A stretch of 64,000 nucleotides of DNA from Streptomyces sp. D2-8 (GCF_023184515.1 NZ_JAAHBP010000007.1:62001-126000), one strand, 5' to 3'; positions 28,518-38,164 are shown, counted from the stretch's first letter. A program made the numbers and translations. The notes: generated from the letters alone by a model not told the origin.

Positions 28518-30098
28518 TCAGAAGCGGCCGACCATCCCAGGGATGCCCGGGGGTGTCGGGAGCGGCAGCCGGTCGGGGGCGTTGCGTTCGTCCGCGGCCG
28601 GAGCGGCCTTGCAGGTCAGGTCCTTCGTGGGGAACGTGCCGGTGGTCAGGTAGCTGGTGGCCGTCTTGTCGGCGCACGACTTGGTGCCGTAGATGCCGTG
28701 TCCGACACCTCCTGCGACCGTGACCATCTTCGAGCCCTTCATGGCGCGGCGCAGGCCCTGGCCGCTGGTCAGCGGCGTCTGGGAATCCCACTCGTTCTGG
28801 AGGATCAGCGCGCGCACCTTGTTGCCGATCCTGGTGGCGGGCTCGCTGCCGTTCTTCTTCCAGAAGGCGCACGGCTTGATGTGGGAGGCGAAGTCGCCGT
28901 ACAGCGGGTACCTGGCCTTGTCCCGGATCGCGTCCTTGCGGTACTGCTCGGGATCGCGCGGCCAGGCGCGGGTGTCGGCGCAGACGACGGCCCAGAAGCC
29001 GGCGTCGCCGTTGTCCTCGGGCACGGTCCGGCCGAAGGACGGCGGAACGGGCTCGGGCGTCTTGAGCTCACGGTCGGCGGACGGGGGAGCTCCGGCGGCG
29101 GCCTTCTTCAACTCGGCGACCGCTTCGGCGGCGTCGCGCGTGCCGAAGAACATGCCCCGCAGGCCGTGGCGGATGTCGTCGCCGGTGAGCAGCGTGCCGT
29201 CGAGGTCGATCGGCTTGCGGTCGGCCTGAGCGACCAGGCCGTAGAAGGTCTTGCGGACCGCCTCGGGGGTCCGGCCCAGCTTGTAGGTGGGATGCCGCGC
29301 GGCGGTCCACTCGGTCCATCGGGTGAAGGCGGGCTCGGCGCCCTCCGCCCAGACCTGGATCATCCCGCGCCAGATGCGGGCCGGGTTGACGGCGCTGTCC
29401 AGCACGAAGCGGTCGGTGCGCTTCGGGAACATCTGCGTGTAGACGGCGCCGAGGTAGGTGCCGTAGGAGTATCCGAGGTAGGAGATCTTCTTCTCGCCGA
29501 GCACGGCGCGGATGACGTCCATGTCCCGGGCGGTGTTGCGGGTGGTGATGTGGCGCAGCCTGTCGCCCTGCCGCTTGTCGCATTTCTCGGCGACGGTCCG
29601 GGCCCACTTCACGTCCTTGGTGAACGTCTCGGCCTTGTAGGGCCGTTCCCAGTTCCGCTCGCCGGACGTCAGGCCACAGCTGACGGGGGAACTTTGGCCG
29701 ATGCCCCGCGGGTCGAAGCCGACGAGGTCGTACTTGTCCTTCACGGCCTTCGGCAACTCGTCGGCCATGTACTGCGGCATGTCGACGCCCGGCCCGCCCG
29801 GGCCACCCGGGTTGAGCAGAAGCACACCGCGCCGTTGCTTCTTGGTGCTCGTCTTCATCCTGGATATCGCGAGGTCGAGCTTTTTGGCGCCCGGTCTGCC
29901 GTAGTCGAGCGGCACTTTGATCGTGGCGCACTGAAGGGAGGCGGGCAGGGCCGTGTCGCAGCGGTGCCAGGCCGGTTTCTGCTGGAGGTAGGGGCGCAGG
30001 GGGTTCTCCGCGGCGGATGCCGTGGCGGGGGTCAGCGCGGGGACCAGCGTGGTGGCGGTGCTGACCGCCAGGAAGAGGGCTATTCGACTGTTGCGCAC
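28518..30098 (-). CDS. Secreted tripeptidyl aminopeptidase-like alpha/beta hydrolase
   Basis: 526 residues from GTG 30098. Signal peptide VRNSRIALFLAVSTATTL...ATASAA (about 1-30). Alpha/beta hydrolase of the S33 Tap/SlpD/SlpE group: oxyanion region LLLNPGGPGGPG, DPRGIGQSSPVSC, nucleophile elbow GYSYGTYLG, and the TAP C-terminal domain with the catalytic His in GGVGHGIY. The family removes N-terminal tripeptides from secreted proteins. Flanked by terminators, monocistronic. Confidence 0.9.
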   Translation of the reverse strand: MRNSRIALFLAVSTATTLVPALTPATASAAENPLRPYLQQKPAWHRCDTALPASLQCATIKVPLDYGRPGAKKLDLAISRMKTSTKKQRRGVLLLNPGGPGGPGVDMPQYMADELPKAVKDKYDLVGFDPRGIGQSSPVSCGLTSGERNWERPYKAETFTKDVKWARTVAEKCDKRQGDRLRHITTRNTARDMDVIRAVLGEKKISYLGYSYGTYLGAVYTQMFPKRTDRFVLDSAVNPARIWRGMIQVWAEGAEPAFTRWTEWTAARHPTYKLGRTPEAVRKTFYGLVAQADRKPIDLDGTLLTGDDIRHGLRGMFFGTRDAAEAVAELKKAAAGAPPSADRELKTPEPVPPSFGRTVPEDNGDAGFWAVVCADTRAWPRDPEQYRKDAIRDKARYPLYGDFASHIKPCAFWKKNGSEPATRIGNKVRALILQNEWDSQTPLTSGQGLRRAMKGSKMVTVAGGVGHGIYGTKSCADKTATSYLTTGTFPTKDLTCKAAPAADERNAPDRLPLPTPPGIPGMVGRF

Positions 30099-30567
30099 GC
30101 GCGTTGGGTCCTTGGGTCGATGCGTACGGGACGCACCCACCCTGCCGCGCGCGGAATGCGGATTGATCCCTCCACGGGGCAGTGTTTCTCCCACCGTGGA
30201 CGGATGGGGAGTTGGGGCGGATAGTGCTGGAGTCTGACAACCACGACCGGCTCTTTGCCCTCTACCTCACATGGCGTGCCGACATAAAGTTGAGTCGTGT
30301 ACGATCTCAAGTGATCCGTATTTCAAGGAATTTCCTCGCTCTCTTGCGATGCCAGATGTGATTCCACCGGCGTCTTCGACAAGAGGCCTGATCCAAGCGG
30401 GACGTTCCGGTCGGAAGTCGTGATCCTTTTCACGCGCCACTCTTTGTGCCGGACCTCCCGCGGGATGTCAGAGTCTCGTCCGTGATCACCTCCATGACCT
30501 GGAGATGAAGACCACGGAACCGTCTCCCTGACCTGGAGACGGAAGAACGACTACCGGGGAATCCACC
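30099..30567. other. Divergent promoter region peptidase / bacteriocin-like gene
   Basis: 469 nt, with an AT-rich stretch at 30285-30360 that is unusual here. Near the plus-strand gene, TGACCTGGAGA occurs twice (30495-30505, 30529-30539; 34 nt apart), and CGTCTCC/GGAGACG (30521-30527, 30535-30541) forms a hairpin around the second copy. A GTGATCAC palindrome is at 30482-30489. Confidence 0.6.
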
Positions 30568-31074
30568 ATGCGCAAGACCACCACCCGCCGCGTCTCTCTG
30601 GCCGGCATAGCCGCCGTCACCAGTGCCGCCCTGCTCGCCACCGCGGCTCCCAGCGCCACGGCCGCCGACGACAGCCGGGGAACGGATCGCGCCGCGGCGG
30701 CCTCATCCGCGACGCAGACTCCTGAACTGACCGCGGAGCAGCGCCAGTTCATCGAGCAGGAGATGGGACCGGAGGCGCTGACCGAGATCGAGAAGGCCAT
30801 GAGCCGGTCCGGTGGCTTCGCCTTCCCGATCGCCGCGGCGGCCATCGGTGCCGCGGCATGGTGCGCGAAGGGGGCGCTGGCCAGCATTCCCACCTCGGTG
30901 CTCAGCGACATCGCGGCGGGCAAGGCGTCCGGCAAGAAGACCTACGTCAGGAATGCCGTCATCGGCTGCCTCGGGGGCGAGATCGGAGGCGTCGTCTGGA
31001 AGTTCCTGCCGGGCTGGGTCAAGAACAAGGCCGTCAACATGGTCATCGCCTTCATCATCAAGTACATCCGCTGA
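30568..31074 (+). CDS. Secreted bacteriocin-like small protein
   Basis: 168 residues. A clear Sec signal peptide (RRVSLAGIAAVTSAALLATAAPSATAA, cleavage about 33), an acidic propeptide-like stretch (DDSRG ... PELTAEQRQFIEQEMGPEALTEIEKAM), then from about residue 80 a hydrophobic, Gly/Ala-rich cationic C-terminus with two Cys (in AAWCAKG and VIGCLGG) and GGVVWKFLPGWVKNKAVNM. The layout, leader plus acidic linker plus cationic hydrophobic core, resembles class II bacteriocin or circular-bacteriocin-like precursors, but no known family was recognised. The gene after it may confer immunity. Confidence 0.75.
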   Translation: MRKTTTRRVSLAGIAAVTSAALLATAAPSATAADDSRGTDRAAAASSATQTPELTAEQRQFIEQEMGPEALTEIEKAMSRSGGFAFPIAAAAIGAAAWCAKGALASIPTSVLSDIAAGKASGKKTYVRNAVIGCLGGEIGGVVWKFLPGWVKNKAVNMVIAFIIKYIR

Positions 31075-31108
31075 AGTAGCTCGGCACCGCGCGAACCCTG
31101 GGGCATCC

Positions 31109-31477
31109 ATGGCCTATATCTTCATCTTCGGTTGTTTCCTCCTGCTGGGCGTGGCCAGTTCGCTGGCCGCACGCACCGGGTACCGGGGCACGGTCTGTGA
31201 CCGGTCCGACGGGTACGAGGTCCCCGCGGAGGTGAAGTCCGACCCGGGGCTGAGGAAACGGGCGAACGACCTGGTGGCCTTCTGGTGCACCGGGGCCGCG
31301 GTGCTCAGCTTCGCTCCGTTGGTGCCGATCGGCACGGTCATCGTGAGCGGCGGTGGCCGGACGGTCGGCACCTGGGGACTTGGGGTTTTCGCCCTCTACG
31401 GTCTGGCCGTGGTGATCGTGGGCGCCTACCCCTTCGAGAAGATCAAGAGCCTGGGCCGGGGCGGCCGGCGGACCTGA
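31109..31477 (+). CDS. Membrane protein, candidate immunity partner of the secreted peptide
   Basis: 122 residues, starting 34 nt after the secreted-peptide stop on the same strand. Helices at about 2-20, 58-80 and 88-108, with a hydrophilic loop containing CDRSDGYEVPAEVKSDPGLRK. Not recognised. Immunity function is inferred only from position and topology. No strong ribosome site is seen. Confidence 0.6.
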   Translation: MAYIFIFGCFLLLGVASSLAARTGYRGTVCDRSDGYEVPAEVKSDPGLRKRANDLVAFWCTGAAVLSFAPLVPIGTVIVSGGGRTVGTWGLGVFALYGLAVVIVGAYPFEKIKSLGRGGRRT

Positions 31478-31546
31478 CCCGTCGCGAGAGCCGGTGGGCC
31501 GCCACGACGTCATGAGGGCGGAGCAGACCTGTCCGCGGTGTACGGG

Positions 31547-31571
31547 AGCCCCCCTGCGGAGCAGGGGGGCT
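31547..31571. terminator. Terminator after the peptide/membrane-protein pair
   Basis: Perfect 11-bp stem AGCCCCCCTGC (31547-31557), loop GGA, complement 31561-31571. Confidence 0.8.
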
Positions 31572-31614
31572 AACCCCAGTGCGGTCCTCGGCGGCGCTTT
31601 CTACCGTGGACGGC

Positions 31615-32049
31615 ATGACGGGAATGGACGCGCGGGACACCGACCTGAAGAAGGAACTCGACGCCACCCTGCACGCACGCAGGGATCTGGGCGAGGAGTA
31701 CGAGTCGGCGCTGGTCGACTCGTTCATGGAGAAAGTCGACCAGCGGATCGACGGCGCGGTGGAGCGCCGGGTGCGCCGGCAGCTCGCCGAGCAGCAGATG
31801 CAGACGACCCGGGACTCCCGGTCGCCGCGGGTCACGGACTCCTGGGGCGAGCGGTTCGGCTTCGGGATCGTCTCCCTGGTCCTCGCGGTGCCGCTGTCCG
31901 CGATCGGCGGGGGCGTGGCCCGTCTGCCCGGTCTGCTCGTCGCCTGGGCGGGCATCGTCGGCGTCAACATCGTCCAGGCGGCCCGCAACAACCCGAACCT
32001 GTTCGGCCGCCGCCGCACGTCCTCCCAGGACAGTGACTGGGAGGACTGA
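31615..32049 (+). CDS. Small conserved membrane protein
   Basis: 144 residues. Charged N-terminus (TDLKKELDATLHARRDLGEEYESALVDSFMEKVDQRID) with coiled-coil tendency, then two hydrophobic segments at about 83-102 and 103-120, and an NNPNLFGRRR tail. Common in streptomycetes; function unknown. It lies directly after the terminator of the preceding pair. Confidence 0.75.
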   Translation: MTGMDARDTDLKKELDATLHARRDLGEEYESALVDSFMEKVDQRIDGAVERRVRRQLAEQQMQTTRDSRSPRVTDSWGERFGFGIVSLVLAVPLSAIGGGVARLPGLLVAWAGIVGVNIVQAARNNPNLFGRRRTSSQDSDWED

Positions 32050-32059
32050 GCAGCCGGTC

Positions 32060-32820
32060 TCAGACCTGCCGGGTCGGCAGGGCGACGATCTGCCGCAGAT
32101 TGACCCGGCGGGGCCGGCTCGTCACGTAGGCCACCAGGTCGGCGAGTTCCTCGGCGGACAGCGCGCCCACCTGCTCGAGCATGCCCTCGACCTGCCGGGA
32201 CAGTTCCGCGTCGGAGATATGGGTGCGCAGCTCGCTCTCCACGAACCCGGGCTCGATGTTGGTGACCCGGACGTCCCGGGGCCCGAACTCCCCGCGCAGG
32301 GCTTCCGACAGATAGGTGACGGCCGCCTTGGTCGCGCCGTACACCGCGTAGTTCGGGAAGCTGACGTGCGCGGCGATGGACGAGATGTTCACGATGTCGG
32401 CCGTACGGCCGTCCGCGGCGGCGCTCACCAGGTCGCCGGTGAAGGCGCCGGTCATCCGCAGCACCCCGGCGACGTTGGTGTCGAGCATCCGCTGCCACTC
32501 GTCGGCGCGCCGGGCGTCGACGGGGTGGGGCAGCATGACGCCGGCGCAGTTCACGATCAGGTCGACGGTCCCGTACTCCGCGTGGATGCGGTCGACGGCG
32601 TCCGCCACGGTGGTGTCGTCGGTGACGTCCGCGACGACGGCCAGGGCCTGCCCGCCGTCGGCCCGGACCTTCCCGGCGATCGCCGTCAGCCGTTCCGCAC
32701 GCCGGGCCACCAGGGCCACCCGGGCCCCTGCGCGGCCAGAGTCACGGCGACGGCCTCGCCGATCCCGCTCGCGGCTCCGGTGACGACGGCGGTACGGCCG
32801 GCCAGGCTGTCGTACGACAT
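32060..32820 (-). pseudogene. Short-chain dehydrogenase/reductase interrupted by one frameshift
   Basis: Classical SDR: MSYDSLAGRTAVVTGAASGIG (Rossmann TGxxxGIG) in one frame, then from about 32725 in another frame ARVALVARRAERL, VNCAGVMLPHP, NISSIAAHVSFPNYAVYGATK (Tyr-xxx-Lys) and IEPGFVESEL. The frames rejoin if the C-run CCCC at 32725-32728 (plus strand) had one more base. So one base is missing: either a real inactivating indel or a sequencing/assembly error. Divergent from the XRE regulator. Confidence 0.8.
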
Positions 32821-32965
32821 GGGATACCCCCTCGGTCCCGGCCGGGGCGTCTCCCCGGCCTCGGACACCACCCTCGGCGGCCCGGGCCGCGCTACCCAGG
32901 GCTGCGCTCTTCCTGGGTCTGCCAGTACCAGGTTCGCCGGGCCCGGGCGGCCTAGGCTCGGACGC

Positions 32966-33817
32966 ATGGACGGAGAACTGGGAGACTTCCTGCGCTCGCG
33001 CCGCGCCCGGATCCAGCCGGAGGAAGTGGGGCTGCCGTCGTACGGCCGCCGCCGCGTCCCGGGTCTGCGCCGTGAGGAGGTGGCGCAGCTGGCCGGGGTG
33101 AGCGTCGACTACTACGTCCGCCTCGAGCAGGGCAGGGGACCCGGGGACCCCTCCCGGACCAAGTCCGGAGGAGTCTCGGACGCCGTGCTGGACGCGATCG
33201 CACGGGTGCTGCGGCTGGACGAGGCCGAGCACGAGTACCTGCGGGCGGTCGCCCGGCCGCGCCGGCAGGACGGGCCCGGGCCGGCCGCGCCCTGGGTGCG
33301 CCCGGGTGTGCGGCTGCTCCTGGACGGCATGGACCGCAACCCCGCCTACGTCCTGGACCACCGCATGGACGTCCTCGCCTGGAACGCCCTCGCCGACGCG
33401 GTGCTCGGCTTCAGCGGCCCGGGCGACCTCAGCCTGCCGCGCCGACTCTTCCTCGACCCCGCCTCGCGGGAGCTGTATCCGGACCGGGCCGCGATCGCCG
33501 CCCAGACGGTCGCACACCTGCGTCTGCAGGCGGGCCACCATCCCTCAGACCCCGCCACGGGAGAACTCGTCGCCGAACTCGCCCGGGCCAGCGAGGAGTT
33601 CCGTCGGCTGTGGGCCGACCACCTGGTCAAGCCCTGCGACCACGGCGTGAAGCTGCTCCGGCACCCGGTCGCGGGCCTGCTGACCCTCCCCTACGAGACC
33701 CTCACGATCCCGGCGGCCCCGGACCAGACGATCGTGGTGTACGCGCCCGAGCCCGGTTCCGAGACGGCCGAAAGGCTTCTGTTGCTGGGCAGCTGGAAGG
33801 CGGAGACGGTCTCCTAG
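32966..33817 (+). CDS. XRE-family regulator of the MmyB type
   Basis: 283 residues. N-terminal HTH_XRE/Cro (about 5-80) with LGDFLRSRRARIQPEEVGLPSYGRRRVPGLRREEVAQLAGVSVDYYVRLEQGR, and a C-terminal MmyB ligand-binding domain (about 100-280; DVLAWNALADAVLG, LRLQAGHHPSDP, RHPVAGLLTLPYETLTIP). These are widespread in Streptomyces next to SDR genes, as here, where the divergent partner is an SDR, so control of that gene is likely. Upstream TAGGCT at 32954-32959 is a possible -10 of a near-leaderless mRNA. Confidence 0.9.
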   Translation: MDGELGDFLRSRRARIQPEEVGLPSYGRRRVPGLRREEVAQLAGVSVDYYVRLEQGRGPGDPSRTKSGGVSDAVLDAIARVLRLDEAEHEYLRAVARPRRQDGPGPAAPWVRPGVRLLLDGMDRNPAYVLDHRMDVLAWNALADAVLGFSGPGDLSLPRRLFLDPASRELYPDRAAIAAQTVAHLRLQAGHHPSDPATGELVAELARASEEFRRLWADHLVKPCDHGVKLLRHPVAGLLTLPYETLTIPAAPDQTIVVYAPEPGSETAERLLLLGSWKAETVS

Positions 33818-33830
33818 GCGCAGAAAAACG

Positions 33831-33885
33831 CGCGGGGACCGCCGCACCCCCGTGAACGGGGGGCGGGACGACGGCGGTCCCCGCG
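33831..33885. terminator. Nested-stem terminator after the XRE regulator
   Basis: A 14-bp outer stem CGCGGGGACCGCCG (33831-33844) pairs with 33872-33885, and an inner CCCCCG-TGAA-CGGGGG hairpin sits between the arms. Confidence 0.8.
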
Positions 33886-34151
33886 AAGGACGCGGGCCCG
33901 GTCAGGGCCGGGCTTGCGCGTCCATGGCGTCCGTGGAGGTCCGGGAGCCGCTCCGGAGGTCCTTGACGCCGTTCGGCGCCGGCCCGGGCGGGGAGCCGCT
34001 CCCGCCCTGCCGACACCCACCAATGTGCAGGACGTGTGTTAAGCGGGTGCTGCGCGAACGTGACACCCGCGTACCACTTCCGCGAAGTCCGCGAAGATCA
34101 CGGACGCCGCAAGTTCACCCGGTTCACGGGCAGTTCACCGGAGGTTGGCCG
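33886..34151. other. Convergent intergenic region
   Basis: 266 nt with no gene. GTTCAC occurs three times (34113, 34122, 34133) near the cystathionine beta-synthase stop. Confidence 0.5.
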
Positions 34152-35540
34152 TCACTTCCCCGTACGGGCCAGGAAGGACAGCAGGTCCTGCCGGCTGACC
34201 ACACCGGTCGGCTTGCCCTCGACGAGGACGATCGCCGCGTCCGCCTTGCCCAGCACGGCCATCAGGTCGGCGACCGGCTCGCCGGAGCCGACCTGGGGCA
34301 GCGGGTCGGACATGTGCTTCTCCAGCGGGTCGTCGAGCGAGGCGTTCTTGCTGAACAGGGCGTCCAGCAGCTCGCGTTCCACGACCGAGCCGACGACCTC
34401 GGCCGCCATCACGTCGGGGTGGCCGGCGCCCGGCTTGACGACCGGCATCTGCGAGACGCCGTACTCGCGCAGCACGTCGATGGCCTGACCGACCGTCTCC
34501 TCCGGGTGCATGTGGACGAGGGAGGGCATGCGGTCGCCCTCCTTGTCGTTCAGGACGTCGCCGACGCGGGCGCTGGGGCCCGCGTCCTCCAGGAAGCCGT
34601 AGTCGGCCATCCACTCGTCGTTGAAGATCTTGCTCAGGTAGCCGCGGCCGCTGTCCGGCAGCAGGACCACCACGACGTCGTCCGGCCCGAGCCGCCCGGC
34701 GACCTCCAGCGCGGCCACCACGGCCATGCCGCAGGAGCCGCCGACGAGCAGGCCCTCCTCCTTGGCGAGGCGGCGGGTCATCTGGAAGGAGTCCTTGTCG
34801 GACACGGCGACGATCTCGTCCGCGACGGTCCGGTCGTAGGCGGTCGGCCAGAAGTCCTCACCGACGCCCTCGACGAGGTAGGGCCGGCCGGAGCCGCCGG
34901 AGTAGACGGAGCCCTCGGGGTCCGCGCCGATGACCTTGACCTTGCCGTCGCTGATCTCCTTCAGATAGCGCCCGGTCCCGGAGATGGTGCCGCCGGTGCC
35001 CACGCCCGCCACGAAGTGGGTGATCCTCCCCTCCGTCTGCTCCCACAGCTCGGGGCCGGTCGAGTGGTAGTGGGAGAGCGGGTTGTGGGGGTTGGAGTAC
35101 TGGTCGGGCTTCCAGGCTCCGGGCGTCTCACGGACCAGCCGGTCGGAGACGTTGTAGTACGAGTCCGGGTGCTCCGGGTCGACGGCCGTCGGGCACACCA
35201 CGACCTCGGCGCCGTAGGCGCGCAGCACGTTGATCTTGTCCGTGCTCACCTTGTCGGGGCACACGAAGATGCACTTGTACCCCTTCTGCTGGGCGACGAT
35301 GGCGAGCCCGACCCCGGTGTTGCCGCTGGTCGGCTCGACGATCGTGCCGCCGGGCTTGAGCGCGCCGCTCTCCTCCGCCGCCTCGATCATGCGCAGGGCG
35401 ATGCGGTCCTTCACCGAGCCGCCGGGGTTGAAGTACTCCACCTTGGCCAGGACGGTCGCCCTGATGCCCTTGGTCACGCTGTTGAGCCGCACCAGCGGGG
35501 TGTTGCCGACGAGGCTGATCATCGAGTCGTGGAATTGCAC
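34152..35540 (-). CDS. Cystathionine beta-synthase
   Basis: 462 residues from GTG 35540 (GGAG 6 nt upstream); ATG 35561 is possible but its spacing is poor. PLP fold type II enzyme that condenses serine (or O-acetylserine) and homocysteine to cystathionine. Seen: GNTPLVRLNSV, PGGSVKDR (aldimine Lys), TSGNTGVGLA, GVGTGGTISGTG, GGSCGMAV, then two C-terminal CBS domains (about 340-460) that usually bind adenosyl ligands. Monocistronic, ending near a terminator. Confidence 0.93.
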   Translation of the reverse strand: MQFHDSMISLVGNTPLVRLNSVTKGIRATVLAKVEYFNPGGSVKDRIALRMIEAAEESGALKPGGTIVEPTSGNTGVGLAIVAQQKGYKCIFVCPDKVSTDKINVLRAYGAEVVVCPTAVDPEHPDSYYNVSDRLVRETPGAWKPDQYSNPHNPLSHYHSTGPELWEQTEGRITHFVAGVGTGGTISGTGRYLKEISDGKVKVIGADPEGSVYSGGSGRPYLVEGVGEDFWPTAYDRTVADEIVAVSDKDSFQMTRRLAKEEGLLVGGSCGMAVVAALEVAGRLGPDDVVVVLLPDSGRGYLSKIFNDEWMADYGFLEDAGPSARVGDVLNDKEGDRMPSLVHMHPEETVGQAIDVLREYGVSQMPVVKPGAGHPDVMAAEVVGSVVERELLDALFSKNASLDDPLEKHMSDPLPQVGSGEPVADLMAVLGKADAAIVLVEGKPTGVVSRQDLLSFLARTGK

Positions 35541-35697
35541 CGTTGTCTCCGGATGCCGCAAAAGAAGTGTCCTGTGGTGCCGCCAGCCTATGACCTCGGC
35601 GTGGTCCGTGACGGTCGTTCACTCCCCGTTGAGATTGGGCGACGGGCTGTACGGGGCAAGCACTGGGTGTACGGGTTCGAGGAGGTGGCAGCGACAC

Positions 35698-36732
35698 ATG
35701 ACGAGCATGTCGAGGGCGAGGGTGGCCCGGCGGATCGCGGCCGGCGCGGCGTACGGCGGCGGCGGGGTCGGTCTGGCCGGGGCGGCCGCAGTGGGGCTGG
35801 TGCTGGCCGAGGTGCAACTGGCGCGACGCCGGGTGGGCAACGGCACATCTCCTCATGTGCCGCACGCGGACGGGCTGTACGGCCGCATGTACGCCGGTCC
35901 GGCCGACGCACCGCTGCGGCTGACGATGCTGGGTGACTCCACGGCCGCGGGCCAGGGCGTGCACCGGGGCGGGCAGACGCCGGGGGCACTGCTGGCGTCG
36001 GGGCTCGCGGCGCTGGCGGAGCGGCCGGTGGCGCTGCGCACGGTGGCGACCCCCGGGGCCTGTTCGGACGACCTGGACCGCCAGGTGGCCCTGGTGCTGG
36101 CCGATCCCGGCCCCGTGCCCGACATCTGCGTGATCATGGTCGGCGCGAACGACGTCACCCACCGCATGTCCCCGACCCGCTCGGTCCGTTACCTGTCCTC
36201 GGCGGTGCGCCGGCTGCGCACGGCCGGTACGGAGGTCGTGGTCGGCACCTGCCCCGACCTCGGCACGATCGAGCCGGTCCGGCAGCCCTTGCGCTGGCTG
36301 GCCCGGCGGGCCTCACGCCAGCTGGCGGCCGCCCAGACGATCGGAGTCGTCGAACAGGGCGGCCGTACCGTGTCGCTGGGCGACCTGCTGGGCCCCGAGT
36401 TCGCCGAGAACCCGCGCGAGCTGTTCGGCCCGGACAGCTACCACCCCTCGGCCGAGGGCTACGCGACGGCGGCGATGGCGGTCCTGCCGACCGTGTGCGC
36501 CTGCCTGGGCCTGTGGCCCGCCGAGGAGGAGCGCCCGGACGCCTCCCGCCGCGAGGGCTTCCTGCCGGTGGCGCGGGCGGCGGCGGAGGCCGCCTCGGAG
36601 GCCGGCACGGAGGTCGCGGCGGCCATGCCGAGCGGGCCGCGCGGCCCGTGGGCCCTGCTGAAGCGCCGACGGCGCCGGCGGGTCCCCGAGCAGGAACCGG
36701 CCCCCGCGACCCCCGCGACCCCTTCGAGCTGA
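35698..36732 (+). CDS. SGNH/GDSL-family lipase-like hydrolase with N-terminal anchor
   Basis: 344 residues. An N-terminal hydrophobic segment (about 12-37) suggests a signal anchor. SGNH motifs: LTMLGDSTAAGQG (block I Ser), GACSDDL (block II Gly region), MVGANDV (block III Asn), DSYHPSAEGY (block V Asp and His). Substrate unknown. Alternative start ATG 35707. The C-terminal 70 residues are Arg/Pro/Ala-rich. Divergent from cystathionine beta-synthase. Confidence 0.88.
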   Translation: MTSMSRARVARRIAAGAAYGGGGVGLAGAAAVGLVLAEVQLARRRVGNGTSPHVPHADGLYGRMYAGPADAPLRLTMLGDSTAAGQGVHRGGQTPGALLASGLAALAERPVALRTVATPGACSDDLDRQVALVLADPGPVPDICVIMVGANDVTHRMSPTRSVRYLSSAVRRLRTAGTEVVVGTCPDLGTIEPVRQPLRWLARRASRQLAAAQTIGVVEQGGRTVSLGDLLGPEFAENPRELFGPDSYHPSAEGYATAAMAVLPTVCACLGLWPAEEERPDASRREGFLPVARAAAEAASEAGTEVAAAMPSGPRGPWALLKRRRRRRVPEQEPAPATPATPSS

Positions 36733-36862
36733 GGAGCACCGAAAAGCAAGCGCTTGGAAACTGCGGTCAGGGTCACACCGCGACACCCGTGACCCAGCCC
36801 ATACGTACGGGTAACTTCCCAGTCAGCCCTGCCAGACCACCCGGTACGTCAATGGAGCCGTG

Positions 36863-38083
36863 ATGCCCGAAGCCGTGATCGTCTCAGCCGCCCGCTCCCC
36901 CATCGGCCGCGCCGTCAAGGGCTCCCTCAAGGACCTCCGCCCGGACGACCTGACCGCCACGATCGTCCAGGCCGCCCTGGCCAAGGTCCCCGAGCTGGAC
37001 CCCAAGGACATCGACGACCTGATGCTCGGCTGCGGCCTGCCCGGCGGCGAGCAGGGCCACAACCTCGGCCGGATCGTCGCCGTACAGATGGGGATGGACC
37101 ACCTGCCGGGCTGCACCGTCACCCGGTACTGCTCCTCCTCCCTGCAGACCTCCCGCATGGCCCTGCACGCCATCAAGGCCGGCGAGGGAGACGTCTTCAT
37201 CTCCGCGGGCGTGGAGACGGTCTCCCGCTACGCGAAGGGCAGCTCCGACGGCCTGCCCGACACGCACAACCCGCTCTTCGCCGACGCCGAGGCCCGGACC
37301 GTCGCCACCGCCCAGTCCGAGGGCTCGACCTGGCACGACCCGCGCGAGGACGGCCTGCTGCCCGACCCGTACATCGCGATGGGCCAGACCGCCGAGAACC
37401 TGGCCCGCGCCAAGGGCGTCACCCGCCAGGACATGGACGAGTTCGGCGTCCGCTCGCAGAACCTCGCCGAAGAGGCCGTCAAGAACGGCTTCTGGGAGCG
37501 CGAGATCACCCCGGTCACCCTCCCCGACGGCACGGTCGTCTCCAAGGACGACGGCCCCCGCGCCGGCGTCACCCTGGAGGGCGTGCAGGGCCTCAAGCCG
37601 GTCTTCCGCCCCGACGGCATGGTCACCGCCGCCAACTGCTGCCCGCTGAACGACGGCGCCGCGGCCCTCGTGATCATGTCCGACACCAAGGCCCGCGAGC
37701 TCGGCCTCACCCCGCTCGCCCGGATCGTGTCGACCGGCGTCTCCGGCCTCTCGCCCGAGATCATGGGCCTCGGCCCGGTCGAGGCGAGCAAGCAGGCGCT
37801 GCGCCGTGCAGGCCTGTCGATCGACGACATCGACCTGGTCGAGATCAACGAGGCGTTCGCCGCCCAGGTGATCCCCTCCTACCGCGACCTGGGCATCCCG
37901 CTGGAGAAGCTGAACGTCAACGGCGGTGCCATCGCCGTCGGCCACCCCTTCGGCATGACCGGCGCCCGCATCACCACCACGCTCATCAACTCCCTCCAGT
38001 TCCACGACAAGCAGTTCGGTCTGGAGACGATGTGCGTCGGCGGCGGCCAGGGCATGGCCATGGTCATCGAGCGCCTCAGCTGA
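36863..38083 (+). CDS. Acetyl-CoA acetyltransferase (thiolase)
   Basis: 406 residues. Catalytic Cys in [45 protein letters not shown] (His) and [13 protein letters not shown] (Cys), so all four thiolase active-site motifs are present. It is of the degradative/biosynthetic thiolase II type that condenses or cleaves acetoacetyl-CoA or longer 3-ketoacyl-CoA. Start ATG 36863 with GGAG upstream. Ends in a perfect terminator. Confidence 0.95.
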   Translation: MPEAVIVSAARSPIGRAVKGSLKDLRPDDLTATIVQAALAKVPELDPKDIDDLMLGCGLPGGEQGHNLGRIVAVQMGMDHLPGCTVTRYCSSSLQTSRMALHAIKAGEGDVFISAGVETVSRYAKGSSDGLPDTHNPLFADAEARTVATAQSEGSTWHDPREDGLLPDPYIAMGQTAENLARAKGVTRQDMDEFGVRSQNLAEEAVKNGFWEREITPVTLPDGTVVSKDDGPRAGVTLEGVQGLKPVFRPDGMVTAANCCPLNDGAAALVIMSDTKARELGLTPLARIVSTGVSGLSPEIMGLGPVEASKQALRRAGLSIDDIDLVEINEAFAAQVIPSYRDLGIPLEKLNVNGGAIAVGHPFGMTGARITTTLINSLQFHDKQFGLETMCVGGGQGMAMVIERLS

Positions 38084-38125
38084 GCGGCACACCGTAGCCG
38101 CCATAGCACCCGCTGTGAGCCTTCG

Positions 38126-38164
38126 GCCCAGAACCCTGGAAACTCCAGGGTTCTGGGCTGTTTT
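38126..38164 (+). terminator. Rho-independent terminator after the thiolase gene
   Basis: Perfect 15-bp stem GCCCAGAACCCTGGA (38126-38140), loop AAC, complement 38144-38158, then TGTTTTG. Confidence 0.92.

Noticed and set aside
34113..34138. Three GTTCAC words near the cystathionine beta-synthase stop
   Set aside because: Spacing 9 and 11 nt and short length; probably chance in a convergent region.
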